Assembly: GCA_036897485.1 (NCBI GenBank)
Contig: JAYMTF010000147.1
Span: 1-49,802 of the forward strand
Direction of reading: 5' to 3'
Length of the DNA: 49,802 nucleotides
Source: Pelargonium nanum
Taxonomy: Eukaryota > Streptophyta > Magnoliopsida > Geraniales > Geraniaceae
The position numbers and the translations under genes were made by a program. Positions within the stretch are counted from its first letter, which is position 1, and each line of letters opens with the position of its first letter. This document shows positions 33,311-44,191 of this stretch, piece by piece. The notes under the pieces are model-generated. The model made no database searches, was not told the DNA's origin, and saw only the letters and a program-made list of their open reading frames with translations.

Positions 33311-33449
33311 AGCTGCTGTTGGTTTTGGACCAGGCCTTTTGGGCTTGCTTTGTTTACAAACAAAATGGAGTCTTTTGGGAACTCATTTGAAAATGAGGTT
33401 GGGGTTTAAGGATTCATCTTCTCCACAGAAAATTATGTTTTTCATTTTA

Positions 33450-33681
33450 TAATGTTGTTGGGTTAGGAACTGAAACTAATTATCCATTTATCCATATCCC
33501 AACTCGGATATCAGTAATTTTTTTGAGTTTGTGAAGAGCAATTTTATTGCAATGTACGTAATAAAATTAGAGGTAATGACCTTATAATTGTTCAAGCAAT
33601 CCTCTTATCATGTCTTCCAAACTTTTTGTTTGAAATATTTTTGTTAACTAAAACTTTTGATTGCAAATTAATCAAAACTAG
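33450..33681. other. Distal upstream region of RCA
   Basis: AT-rich, with GATA-type motifs on its left side. Bounded on the right by the target duplication of a short retroposon. Confidence 0.35.
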
Positions 33682-33791
33682 TAATGTCGAGTGAGGTGGC
33701 GGAGCTTGTCCCGTGAAGACGTCCGGGGTGTTGCTATTTCCCAGCTGATTTTTGTTTAGTTTTCTGTCTTTTCTTTGTTAATCAAAAAAAG
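33682..33791 (+). mobile_element. Short retroposon tail (LINE 3' end or SINE)
   Basis: A 110-bp segment of higher GC content than its flanks, ending in AATCAAAAAAAG. AAAACTAG is present directly on both sides (33674-33681 and 33792-33799) as a target-site duplication. The end (CTTTGTTAATCAAAAAAAG) resembles the end of the LINE fragment at 25003-25317 (TTTTTGTTACCAAAAAAG), so it is probably the extreme 3' end of a related LINE. It has no Pol III boxes. Confidence 0.55.
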
Positions 33792-33799
33792 AAAACTAG

Positions 33800-35745
33800 A
33801 TTCAAACATAAACACAAAAAAAAAGCTTGAGTGCACATTCCTTATGCTCAGCATTTTAGTAGGGTTGAATATTGAAAAGTTTGATATCAGTCAAGTTAGT
33901 AACACGTGACACTGTATCTATTAAAAGATGTTTAGAAACATGTAGTTTTGGAAAAACTTGTAAATTATTATGTTTCCATAATAATTATCATAGTTTTGTT
34001 TAGTCTAGTGGTTATCAACTATAGTTATACATTGAAGTTATGTATTGTTTGAACACCGATTTAATTCATGCCAAAGAGAAAATGTAATACTATTAATGTG
34101 TTTATTGCTTAATATATAATCGAAGGTAGGCAGCTAGCTGTTGTAACATTACGTTAAGAATTTTAAAATAGAATAATGTTTATACTCATCGGTTGATTGT
34201 TTGATATCAACAACCAATTGTTGATCGTAAAAAATAGAATGTTATAATTTAGCATGTATTTTTATAAAAGAACTATCGGTCATTTAATTATAACAGTCAA
34301 CTGCTCATGCATTTCGAAAAAATTCTACAATTTTTTTGTAACCAATATGTTGTGTATCACTACCATTAACAACAAAACATCATATCTATCTATCAAGACC
34401 ATAAAACATAAATAATGTCAACAAATTAACCCTAGTTACATGTGTCGCAACACATTCAACCCTACTGATAATTTTATTAGTTGCCTTGGAATCTCATAAC
34501 CGAACAAGCAATTGAGCTGACATTTCTACTTACCTAAACTGTAATGTTTAGCTATAATGGCTGGAAGGCTCAAGCTTTGTCGTAGAGGCAGCAATGTTAC
34601 GCATACATTTTTCGGTGAATATGGCATGACAGAATATGACTAGTAGACGAATTACATGGCAGGAAAATACCAAAAATCTACAAATCCCAGAACCTTCTGG
34701 TTTAATTGGGAACTTTAGCCACGTGGCAGATTTTTAACCAATGTTTTTATTGTCCCATGTCATAGGAGAGTGGTCAATTATGATCCGTCCTTTTTAGGCA
34801 AGTATTTGGAGTTAGTAATGTAACTGTTGCATGATCTCTTTGCTTAACCTTATCTTGTTTTTTTAGTGAACTTCTTGAACTTTCCTCTTAGGAAAGGGAC
34901 TCCGGCCAATTGAAACGCATTACGGATAGATCTGCAAATGAGTCCCTCCTTGCGAATAATGGGAATGTGTTAGGATTCAATGCCTCAAGAGTGGCCTTCA
35001 ATGGTAAATCGTTTCTCTGTGGGATGATGTTTGGGTTATGGAAGCTCCTCTAAAATGCTTGCATGGCTATATATTAACCCATTGAAAACCAATAGATGTT
35101 GGGAATAGGCAATTGAGGACCAACTTGATTGGCTTGAATCAAAATCATGAGTTCTATTATGTTATCATATCACAGAGCCAGCAAATTTAGTCGGGTCAGG
35201 ATTGCATCGGGCTATTGAAATGTGGCTTGACCTTAAAGTACTTTCGAGTTAGGGTCGGGTTTAGATGTAAAATACACTAAATTTTGCAGCTTTATCCGAC
35301 CCGATTGAAAAGTTTAGATATCGGGTACCCACAATTTTGAACCCAAATTATCAACTTTAGTCATATGCTCATTCATAATATGACGCCAACACAAATGCAT
35401 CGCCTTCTTGTCACGCATATATATTTATTAAAGTGTTCCCAAAACTTAAATTTTTTGTATGATTAGTTCAATACGCATGAGTGTAATAAATTACAATAAA
35501 AAAAATTTGTCATCAAAACAACTTTAAAATTACATTGATATTAAGAACACTTGCTATTGAACTAAAAAGATACAGAAGCAAAAAAATTCTTCATATTAGT
35601 TCAGATTTAAAATTCAATGGAGATGAAGAAGAAAAAAAAGAGAGAAAAAAAGTTACTCCCATTATTTACCAGCAAAAAGGAAAATAATGAACAGATGTGT
35701 TCAAAACTCCAGCAAAACGTACGTTAGTCGTTAAATAAAATATAA
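33800..35745. other. Gene-free stretch
   Basis: AT-rich sequence with no recognised exon. Around 35174-35340 are GTCGGGTC and GACCCGAT strings and GAGCCAGCAAATTT, typical of the decayed hAT-like repeats seen in eudicot spacers; borders could not be fixed. The right end is the 3' flank of the PSI-type gene. Confidence 0.4.
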
Positions 35746-37284
35746 CTAGAGCCTAAAACAAATCGGACCAACGCCCCCGTTGCCGTCAGAATGAACGTCG
35801 CGACCAGTGCCTCTACCGGCGTTGCTAGAAAACGACGCCGTCGAGTTCCAATTCTCGTACTTACATATACAACTCAACCCGACCAGCACCTCCGCTATCG
35901 TCGCCTCCGTCTTCTCCAAATCCGAGTAGTGCAGCGTCTGCAACAGCAGCACCTTCGGCTTCGAATCCATATTCTGCTTCTCCACATTCCTCTCCGCCTG
36001 CCACCTCATCGTGTCCACCGCCACCGGCGCCAGCCACTCCATCATCCCCTCCGCCGCCTCCCGCCACCCCGCCGCCAGCGATTTTCCGTCCACCCCTTGC
36101 GTCTCGTTCTCGATCCGAACCCAATTGCTCCTCAGCTTCGTCCTCACCGTCGCCTTCAGCCTCGCCGGAATCATGTCGTACAGCATCCCCCGGTCCTCGT
36201 CTCCGATCGCCGCCGGCGAGTTCAAGTAATTATCCGCAATAAGAATCACGTTCGCGTACCGCAGCGCCAGCCCGGAGCCGCCAACGGTCGTCGGCGGCGC
36301 CGAGAGGTACACCCGATTGCTCTGCTTCATCTCGGGTCCGGTTCCCAACCCGATCTCGGGTCCGATTCCGATATCGTCCTGCGAGTTCAACTCGTGGCTC
36401 CAGAACCGAGACCGAGTCTCTTTCTTGGGCTGTTTCGGGATCGGACCCGATTTCGCGAACCGTTTCGGCTTGTACGGCTGTTCAAGGTCGCGGTGGTCGG
36501 TCTCCGGGAAGATTCGGCTGTGCGGGTGGCGCGGGCGGTGGAGGTGGATGTGGAAGTGGTGGTGCTTTTTGTTTCCCTTGGTGACCGAAATATCGGTGAG
36601 GACCGAGACGTTGGGTCCGAAAACGACCCTGAACCGGGCGTAGACGGTACAGATGACTCGGGCCATGAGGCCAACACATTTGTCAAACGTCTTGTTCCAG
36701 AGCGATATTTGCTTGTATCGGCGAACCTCTTTTCGCTGAAACCCGATTTTCTGCTCGAACAAATCGTAATTCGTCTCCTTCGACTGCTCCGGGCTCTGCT
36801 TCGCCCGCCATTGCAGAATCCTCCGCTCCTGCACCTCCATCTCTTTCAAACCCTCCATCTCCGCAAAAAGCGCTGACGTCGTCGCCACGTATTTCTCCAT
36901 TTTCCCTATAATCTTCTCTGCAACTTTCCCGCCAAATTCGAATTTTCCGGCGTCGATGGTCCCCTGTTTGAGATCGGCGTAGACTTGGTCGAATCTGTTG
37001 AGGCCTTGGTCGGAGCACTTTTTCCCGAGCCGGGAGACTGTGGCAGCGACGCGGTTGAGCTCCTCGACGCGCTCGGAGCAGGCGAGACCGAGGAGGAAGG
37101 TCTCGTCGTCGGAGTTCAAGTACGAGACGCCCACCGATCTAATGATCTCCGTCCTGAGCTTGTGAATCTCCTCGTCGGAGACGGACTTGTAGAGAGAAAC
37201 GAGGCGGGAAATGGTCTTGGCGGTGTCGAAAGCGAGGATTCCGAGGGTGGTTCCCGGCGGGTGCTTCTTCTTCACGGCCACCAT
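35746..37284 (-). CDS. DUF3475/DUF668 protein, PSI (PSK-simulator) family
   Basis: An intronless frame of 512 residues from the ATG at 37284 (context GCGCAATGG). An in-frame ATG at 37398 would add 38 residues with no family resemblance, so I prefer the inner start. The N-terminal DUF3475 block reads GTTLGILAFDTAKTISRLVS and SVSDEEIHKLRTEIIRSVGV. The DUF668 block, about residues 325-400, reads VGGSGLALRYANVILIADNY and later RARLKATVRTKLRSNWV-like sequence. Between them is a charged region (KGNKKHHHFHIHLHRPRHPH). The PSI family, named from PSI1, is linked to growth promotion downstream of phytosulfokine and brassinosteroid signals; the biochemical activity is unknown. This lacks the N-terminal Gly needed for myristoylation in some members. 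GC-rich, with a long antisense shadow frame that I discount. Confidence 0.88.
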   Translation of the reverse strand: MVAVKKKHPPGTTLGILAFDTAKTISRLVSLYKSVSDEEIHKLRTEIIRSVGVSYLNSDDETFLLGLACSERVEELNRVAATVSRLGKKCSDQGLNRFDQVYADLKQGTIDAGKFEFGGKVAEKIIGKMEKYVATTSALFAEMEGLKEMEVQERRILQWRAKQSPEQSKETNYDLFEQKIGFQRKEVRRYKQISLWNKTFDKCVGLMARVICTVYARFRVVFGPNVSVLTDISVTKGNKKHHHFHIHLHRPRHPHSRIFPETDHRDLEQPYKPKRFAKSGPIPKQPKKETRSRFWSHELNSQDDIGIGPEIGLGTGPEMKQSNRVYLSAPPTTVGGSGLALRYANVILIADNYLNSPAAIGDEDRGMLYDMIPARLKATVRTKLRSNWVRIENETQGVDGKSLAAGWREAAEGMMEWLAPVAVDTMRWQAERNVEKQNMDSKPKVLLLQTLHYSDLEKTEATIAEVLVGLSCICKYENWNSTASFSSNAGRGTGRDVHSDGNGGVGPICFRL

Positions 37285-40200
37285 TGCGCCGGCGCCGGTA
37301 TGAGAGCAATTGGGATTTGAAAATGAGGGTCTTTGGTCGATTTTGATGAGGTTTTTGCACAGTTGGGTTTGAGAGGAAATTGGGGGGGTTTTGTACAAGA
37401 AGAAGAAGATAAACAGAAAACGGTAATTTGAATTTGGGACGTGACAGGTAAGCTTGAGTCTTTTGTTCAGATTGTGCCGCGTCAGCTGTAACGTCTAAAA
37501 CAAGTCGGCACCGTACTGTTTATGTGTTTTGCCAGCTCGGATGAATTGACCGTTTGTTTTCTTTAGATTCTTTTCAGTGTCAATAACAATTTTAGAATCT
37601 ACTTAGCTAATTAATTAGGTGGCCCTTATAATTAGTTTGGGTTTTGTGGGAAAAAAATATCGTAAAAGAAAATTTAGTTGTATTTTCTTGATAAGGAAAA
37701 TTTCGATTTTCTCTTCACTTGTAATACATTTTGATTCAATGTGTAGTTGGTTTCTGTCGTTTAATTTGTGGAAATGGGCAATGCTATGACAAATCGTGGT
37801 TGGTTGTGTTGGTGATGTGAGGCATGTTGTAGGTTCAATTGTGAATGTTAGTTTTAACATTCCTGACTTGCTCTTCATGGATATTGGGTGAGATTCAAAA
37901 ATTTTGTGTGTCCTTCAAGCGTTATGGATTTCAATAGAGCCTTTAAAATCGCCTACTGATTTGAGTAGTGTTCTACCGTCAATTGATAATCTTGAATTAG
38001 TTGTTGGAAAATCAAGTGTTCTATCTTATGTTATTGGAAGATTAGGGAGCATGAGATTGATATCTCTAGGGACTTATGGGTTAAGGTCTTAAGGAGGTGT
38101 TTGAGTGTGTACACAATAAATCATGCACGAGTACTCTTGACAATATGTTTGGTAGTATGCACAAAAGTATTGTTAGAAAGGCCGAGCGAGCAACTAATGG
38201 GGACTATGTAGTCCGTGCAGGAGTACTCTCAAGAGTACACATGGGAGTATGCTCGAAAGTAGTGACAAATGCGTGGTGGATTCAAGGATCTCGCAGTACG
38301 CGTGAGCGTTATCTGCAAGTCAATTTTGTTGGACGAGTGACAACTCTGCAAACCCTCAACAGACTATGCTCCACTTGATTCTGGCTCTTCTTGGCGTCTT
38401 TTAGCAAGGCGAGATGTTTAGCGTATGTGAGACTCTCAAATGTTAGTTTCAGGTGTCGGGTGCTGGGATTGTTCGAAGGTTTTACTTCTTCTCAATTTTT
38501 TTTCCAATGCTGGTGGGTTGATAGAGTGCCACATTTCATTTCGTGATTTCCGACTCGGTTTACGGTTGTTTTAGCTAGCATTAGAATGTTTTAGTCAAAA
38601 ATTGAATTGGTGTGATAAGTTGACTAGAACATGCATGGTTCTAGGAAGTCTCTTAGTCCAAATACGAGTAGGAGATGACTGCCTTTCCCATTAGCACCTG
38701 TTGACTCCTTGACATCAATTGGTCAATGGTCCACACCATTCAGTGTTGGACTGAATTTACTATGTTCTCACCTTATATTATCCAATAATTAATGTAATTT
38801 TGACCTTTTCACTTGCAAAAGACACAAGTGAATCTTTGATTTCTTCGTCCATGGACTATGTGTGTTAAAGAGAACTTTAAATGGGCTTGCTTTTTTTAAT
38901 ATCCAAAATGTTTTGACCCATCTCATTCTCATGAACTTATGCTCAGCCCAATAATATCTTAGTAATTGGATCTGTTATTTGTTTCAAAGATTGATCTTTT
39001 CCATGTTTACTACATGTAAATTCACTATGTGACCACTTATAGCTATTAATCAATGTTTCATTTTTGATCCCCTAGTAAAATTGCCATGAGACCAAAATGT
39101 AACAACACTGAAATTGAGCATCAATTTGAAACAAAATTGATAGTACGTTGGAGACCAACATAACATATTTTCTCTGTCTAAACGTTGAAACTGGAAATTC
39201 TAATGTAAGAGATTATCGCATGCAACGTTTGACAATATATCATAAAATCAGATTTAAACCAAAAGTTCATTACTACCCTATGTAAGTTCAAATGGGTTCT
39301 TTCTTTTTTGTTAGAATGAGCATAAAACTTTCTCAATTTGCAAAAGCAAAGGGTCAAAATGCATGAAAACAACATAGGCAATGCCAAAGCAAAGAGGAAA
39401 AAAGGACACTACTATTCAAAACTACACATAATTGTAGAAGAGTAGCAAAAGAAAAGAAGAGCAAGAGACTGAAAGTCTGAAACTATCCAACCAGAGACAA
39501 AACAACACCAAAACTGCTCAAACCCACAATCACACACACAATTACACAAACCCTATTGTCTCTTATTCAATGAAACTCCTGACCAGACAACCATAAAAAC
39601 TTCAACACTGATAATGAAAGTTTTTGTGTGTAATTAACTCAACACGACAAGATAATTGCTCATTATTAAAAGGCACCGATTGCTTATAAAAAAAAAATTG
39701 TTCATTATTAAAGTTTCAATTTTTTTGGGTATAGTACTGGTATGAATAATTGTTTAATAATTTGATCTCCAGTAGTAACAAGTACTCTACATTTACTACT
39801 GTTTGGACATCAAATATAACAAAAACATGTGTATTTTTTCTGTTCATTTAGTAAGAAAATTTAGTCAATGACTTCAAATTCAATGAAAGACTTTTATTTA
39901 TAGTAAAAAGGATTTTAGAAGTACCTTACCTTTTAAAAACTCAATAATTTAGTTTTCTGAAGTACAAAAAGCTAAAATAGTCCTTTAGTTTTGAGGACGT
40001 CAATAGTGTTAACTGTTAACTCCATTGATATAGATTTTGTCAAAAAAAAAAAAAAAAAAATCTTTACTGCATATATTTAAACATCATATGAACAAAGTTA
40101 TTGATAAGTTAATTCTAATTAACAATAAATATATACTATACTAACTCAAAAATTCAAATACAAATAAGAACTAATTTAACATTTTCAGAAATTTAAGATC

Positions 40201-42709
40201 TAAACATATCACTTAGTTAATGAAATTCATTCGTTTCGTGAAATCATTTTTTTAGTTAGTATATATAATTAAGTACGTGAAAGTTTAGTTTTAAAAAGAA
40301 AAGTACGTGAAAGTTTATGTGATAAAAAAATTGTAAAATACACATAGCTTCAACTAATAAATTAAACCTTGTACATGGCCAAATTATAAATAAAAAAATG
40401 GAAAATTATTATCCATAGAAGATGAGTACAGAGTACACCACCTTAATTATTAATTTAGTATAATATTGTAGCACTGACACAATTTGGACTAACAATATAT
40501 AATATATGTGAATTTGGAATAATATCAGTGAACTCGTGAGAGCTCAGCTCATGAGGACCTCTCTCCCATGCAAATATACCCTTAGTTGTCAAAATAAATA
40601 TAAACTATAACTCCACAACAAATATACCCTTAAAAATTCTTTAAAAATAATTTGGTATTACAGAGAATATGAGAATATTTTCTCATTCTTTTCTATTTAA
40701 TTTCCCACTAAATTCCACATTAATTAATTTTATTAAATTCCTCAGAAAAAGACATCTGAAGTACCATGTGCACCTTCTGCATTAATCTGTAGACTTCACC
40801 TCCCACTAGTTACTGTGTAAATAATTATCCAAAGACCCAAAATTTGACTCCATTTTACACACATTTAGTACTTGGTAGAAACCAAAAAAAAAATAATAAT
40901 AATAATAAAAAAAATTACTTTTACCCTTCATTTTTTGTTGGGTATTACTTAAATTCTTGCCTCCATAAAATTGTTTTTTTGCTACTTAATGCACAACTTA
41001 ATTTCCTGCATAACTCTTTAAGTCAATGACAAGTTAAATCCAATTTCCATTAAAGGAAGAAGAGAAACAAATCCAAGATTGATTGCATGGCTTTTTGTCA
41101 TGGGCTAGGGTTTGCTAGTTAGGGCTAGGGTTAGGGTTCATATGTGATTTTTTTTTTTTAATTTTTTTAAAAAATTCATGTTCTATACTATATTGTTTAT
41201 TAATGCAAATTATATGAACAAGTACTGAAGAACCAAATCACCAGTTGGTTAGAGCAAGCAATAGCTATGGGGTCTATGAAATTAAGTATAAATACAGAAG
41301 AAAAAACAAAAAAATGTGTAGATAGCGCCTGTCGATCATGATGCAATAATATTCTCTTTGTGATTAAACAAATTGGCATTTTATAATAAATTGTGCAATA
41401 CTTAAATGGTTTGATTCCAGAGAGTTGGTGAGGATTTTTTGGAGGGATTGAGAAAGATGAGGGAGTGATCAGAAGGAAAAGTGTGGGTAAAGAACACAAG
41501 CAAATGGACTTATGTGCAAAGTAGTGATGATGTTGATTCCAGAAGATACAATTAGGATTTCAAATCAAGAGTAAATCTGAATTCGATCTGAAACATTTTG
41601 GATCGGATCAGATAAATTTCAAATTTTTAGTGTTAAATGATCGGATTTATTTAATCAATAATTTTCAAGTCGGATTGAATTTCGAATAACCGAAAGTTCG
41701 AATCTAAATTGTCAGCTCTAAATGAATCTACAACATATCAGAGGGTGATGATAAATAATCATAATAATACAATTTGTTCGAAAATAATTTAAAAGAAAAA
41801 AGGGAATCAATAATTTTTTTTGTCTGCTGATAGAATGTCAGTGAGGTACTGAATGGGAAAAAGAGCTCTTTCTCTCACTATTCCATGCAGTTTAGTCAGT
41901 TTCTTCACTCCTCAAGCCCCACACATTTTATACCCATTCAATTCCTCTTTATACTAACAAAAATAAAATAAAATTAAAAACCCTAATTAGTGCACAAATT
42001 AATTACACAAGTTCACAAAGTTAAGATAAACAGTAAGACATACATTACAGAATGTGTGAAAATAAAAATAATTATTGTACTTTCTGACTAAAAAGTTACA
42101 ATCCAAACATTACTGAGATATTTTTGCTAACCATTTTAGGATATATATGTAGAAGATTAGGTTTGAAATAAGAACCATGATCTTAATAATTGCACTCATA
42201 TCTGAAACCCTAACTAAGGCTTATACAAGTGAGATTTGCAGTTTTCTACCAATGGCTTAAGTGTTATAAATCTGTTATTAGGAATCACAGAGATTGACAT
42301 AAATTATATACATATAAGAGTACATTCTACCAAAAAAAACAAGAATGGTGCAGAAATTTGTATCATTGTCTGATATAGAATTAACAATTAATAGGATTAG
42401 AAGAAGACAATGAATCAACTGTGGAGATCGAGGCATAGAGACTATCGAACAATTCGATTATATATAATCGTATTATCTATGATAATCGAATATGAACTGA
42501 TATTTTTGTTTTTTTTTAAACTTTTCTGTGGATACTGATATTTGTTACATATTGTTGCTGCCAATTTGTAAGGACTCGAAGAAGATCGAGCCAACGTAAC
42601 AAAGAGGTAATTTATATATCAAGAAAAGATATCAATCAAAATTAAAGACAGAAACGAACAGAAATATATCAGATGATTCAATCACACAAGTTTAATTTCG
42701 CGATATTTT
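37285..42709. other. Long gene-free region (5.4 kb)
   Basis: The left end is the leader and promoter of the PSI-type gene. Segment 37880-38560 is less AT-rich and might be an eroded transposon; a 93-codon plus frame there (38097-38378) matches nothing I know. The rest is AT-rich. I note A19 at 40042-40060, an AAT run near 40890-40905, and telomere-like CTAGGGTTAGGGTT at 41125-41138. Strings at about 41570-41720 (GATCGGAT, CCGAAAGTTCGAATC, ending near AGCTCTAA) resemble decayed hAT-like repeats. No gene is recognised. Confidence 0.4.
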
Positions 42710-43621
42710 TTACTTTACCTTAGGGCGGTCTCCGAGCCTCAGCTCAAGATCCAAGTCCTCTAGAATAGTACTGTTGGAGCTTTGTTCATCAAGAAACTCT
42801 GCTGAAACAACATGGTGTTCTTGAATCTTGAATGGTGTTATTCTTGAATCTTGAAACTCTGCTGAAACATGGTTTTCTTGAATCTTGAATGGCAACGTGG
42901 ACGCGTCGGTGCTGCTAATTATTATCCTTCTCTTCTTGCAGCTTCTTGTATTAGCCTCCTCTTCCTCAGCATCCGATGAATTCGTCGCGTGCAAAACAAG
43001 ATTCAAGCTGTGATCAACCTTAGGCTTATCACTTTTTTTCAGATCCAAAGTTTTGTTGTATCTTCCGACAACAAAGTTGGCCCATGAAGGAGGAGATGAA
43101 GAGATAGGAGGAGACATATTAGGATTCTCCAAGTTGGTGATGATTTGTTGATCATAATTATTATCATCATCAACAACAGAAAAACCAGAAACCCTAGAAA
43201 GAATATTGTTGCTACCCTCATTAGAATTAGGGTTTTGGTGATAAACCAAATGGCAAACAGGATCATGAGATGGGAGATATTGAAAACCCAAATGATGGTT
43301 TTGGTGATGATGATCTTGGTGATGAGTTGGAGAAGACTGCTTGAGCCTTGCTCTATCCCTCCTATGGACATTCATGTGACCCCCAAGAGCTTGAGCTGAC
43401 CTGAATTCTCTTCTGCAAAAGCTGCAGGAATAGGATCTTGGAGGCCATATGCAACCTCCTCCTCCAAAAGCCCCGGTTGCATCTTCCGCGAAAGCTTGCT
43501 CTTCCCACGACGAATCGTTGTAGGATATTGGGATCTTGGTTGAGGCAGGAGCAGCTTGATGAAGAGAGCTCATCATATTAGGTTTTCTCTTTGTCCACAT
43601 CCAATATGGTACTTGCTCCAT
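42710..43621 (-). CDS. SUPERMAN-like C2H2 zinc-finger repressor with EAR motif
   Basis: An intronless frame of 303 residues from [10 protein letters not shown], the start used in this group; an in-frame ATG at 43660 would add 13. A single C2H2 finger, residues about 64-86 (C66, C69, H82, H86), contains the plant-specific QALGGH at 77-82, followed by a basic RRDRARLKQ. The C terminus has DLDLELRLG, a canonical EAR motif that recruits TOPLESS co-repressors. The MEQxxYWMW start and layout match the SUPERMAN / RABBIT EARS / ZFP10-11 group, nuclear repressors of growth and organ-boundary genes. Low-complexity His-rich (about 98-113) and Ser-rich stretches lie between. A 19-residue tandem duplication (FKIQENHV...FKIQEHHV) is present near residue 255-290. 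Paralogue not assigned. Confidence 0.92.
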   Translation of the reverse strand: MEQVPYWMWTKRKPNMMSSLHQAAPASTKIPISYNDSSWEEQAFAEDATGAFGGGGCIWPPRSYSCSFCRREFRSAQALGGHMNVHRRDRARLKQSSPTHHQDHHHQNHHLGFQYLPSHDPVCHLVYHQNPNSNEGSNNILSRVSGFSVVDDDNNYDQQIITNLENPNMSPPISSSPPSWANFVVGRYNKTLDLKKSDKPKVDHSLNLVLHATNSSDAEEEEANTRSCKKRRIIISSTDASTLPFKIQENHVSAEFQDSRITPFKIQEHHVVSAEFLDEQSSNSTILEDLDLELRLGDRPKVK

Positions 43622-44062
43622 TTTTATGGAATATGAAGAATTTGAGTACAGATGACACAAAAGAGCTTAGTGAGGATAGGGAAGATGGAAGAGAGACTAT
43701 AAGGAGATTGCAAAGTTTGCAGTTTCTTGGGGGTTGGTGTTGAGGCTGAGGAGTTGAATAGAAGATGGATTGTTGTACTCTATAGGCCCTTGGTTTGGTT
43801 GGCTGTTTTAGAGTGTAAAGTTAAGCTATAGCTACTTTTTTTCTTGGTTTTTCTGGTTGGTTTCCAACACATACCAGTCACTGAATTGATCAGTAGTACT
43901 CTAATTTTATATTCTCCTTTAGTGATGAGCCTGAGAGAGAGAGATCAGTACCAAAGTTCAAGGGTTTTTAAATAAAAACACTTGTGTATTGTTAATATTG
44001 TCTCTAACTCAATGTGTTTAGTGGACGACGCAATGTGTATTTCAAGTGATGAATGACTTCAC
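43622..44062. other. Leader and proximal promoter of the zinc-finger gene
   Basis: Expected 5' leader and proximal promoter of the minus-strand zinc-finger gene. T-rich and G-rich patches, no further coding exon. It runs up to the inverted G-box motif. Confidence 0.4.
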
Positions 44063-44191
44063 AGTCTGCCACGTGCAGACTGGAGAAGAGAGATAGATGG
44101 ATATGGGCCTCACGCGGATGAAAGACTTCATAAGAGGGAACGTACATCGAGTCTCAACGTGTATTTCAAGTGGTGAATGACTTCATAATCT
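44031..44191. repeat. Duplicated 37-bp promoter element
   Basis: Two direct copies, 44031-44067 and 44155-44191, share CAAyGTGTATTTCAAGTG followed by rTGAATGACTTCAyArTCT; only about four positions differ. They lie 124 bp apart upstream of the zinc-finger gene. The unit contains TGACTTCA-like half-sites. The right copy lacks the inverted G-box that follows the left copy. Confidence 0.6.
44063..44081. promoter_or_regulatory. 19-bp inverted repeat with CACGTG core
   Basis: AGTCTGC-CACGT-GCAGACT: seven-base arms that are exact reverse complements around a CACGT loop, so a G-box CACGTG sits at 44069-44074 or so. It lies about 440 bp upstream of the zinc-finger ATG, inside one copy of a 37-bp direct repeat region. 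A bZIP/bHLH site is likely; function not tested. Confidence 0.5.

Noticed and set aside
35791-36876. A 361-codon open plus frame opposite the PSI-type gene
   Set aside because: Its product is very rich in Arg, Leu, His and Pro with no domain, as expected from the antisense of a GC-rich coding frame. The minus strand encodes a clear DUF3475/DUF668 protein.
37780-38100. Possible copia-like retrotransposon coding (INxPDL-like string)
   Set aside because: A weak resemblance in one frame only, with stops and no protease, integrase or reverse transcriptase motif nearby.
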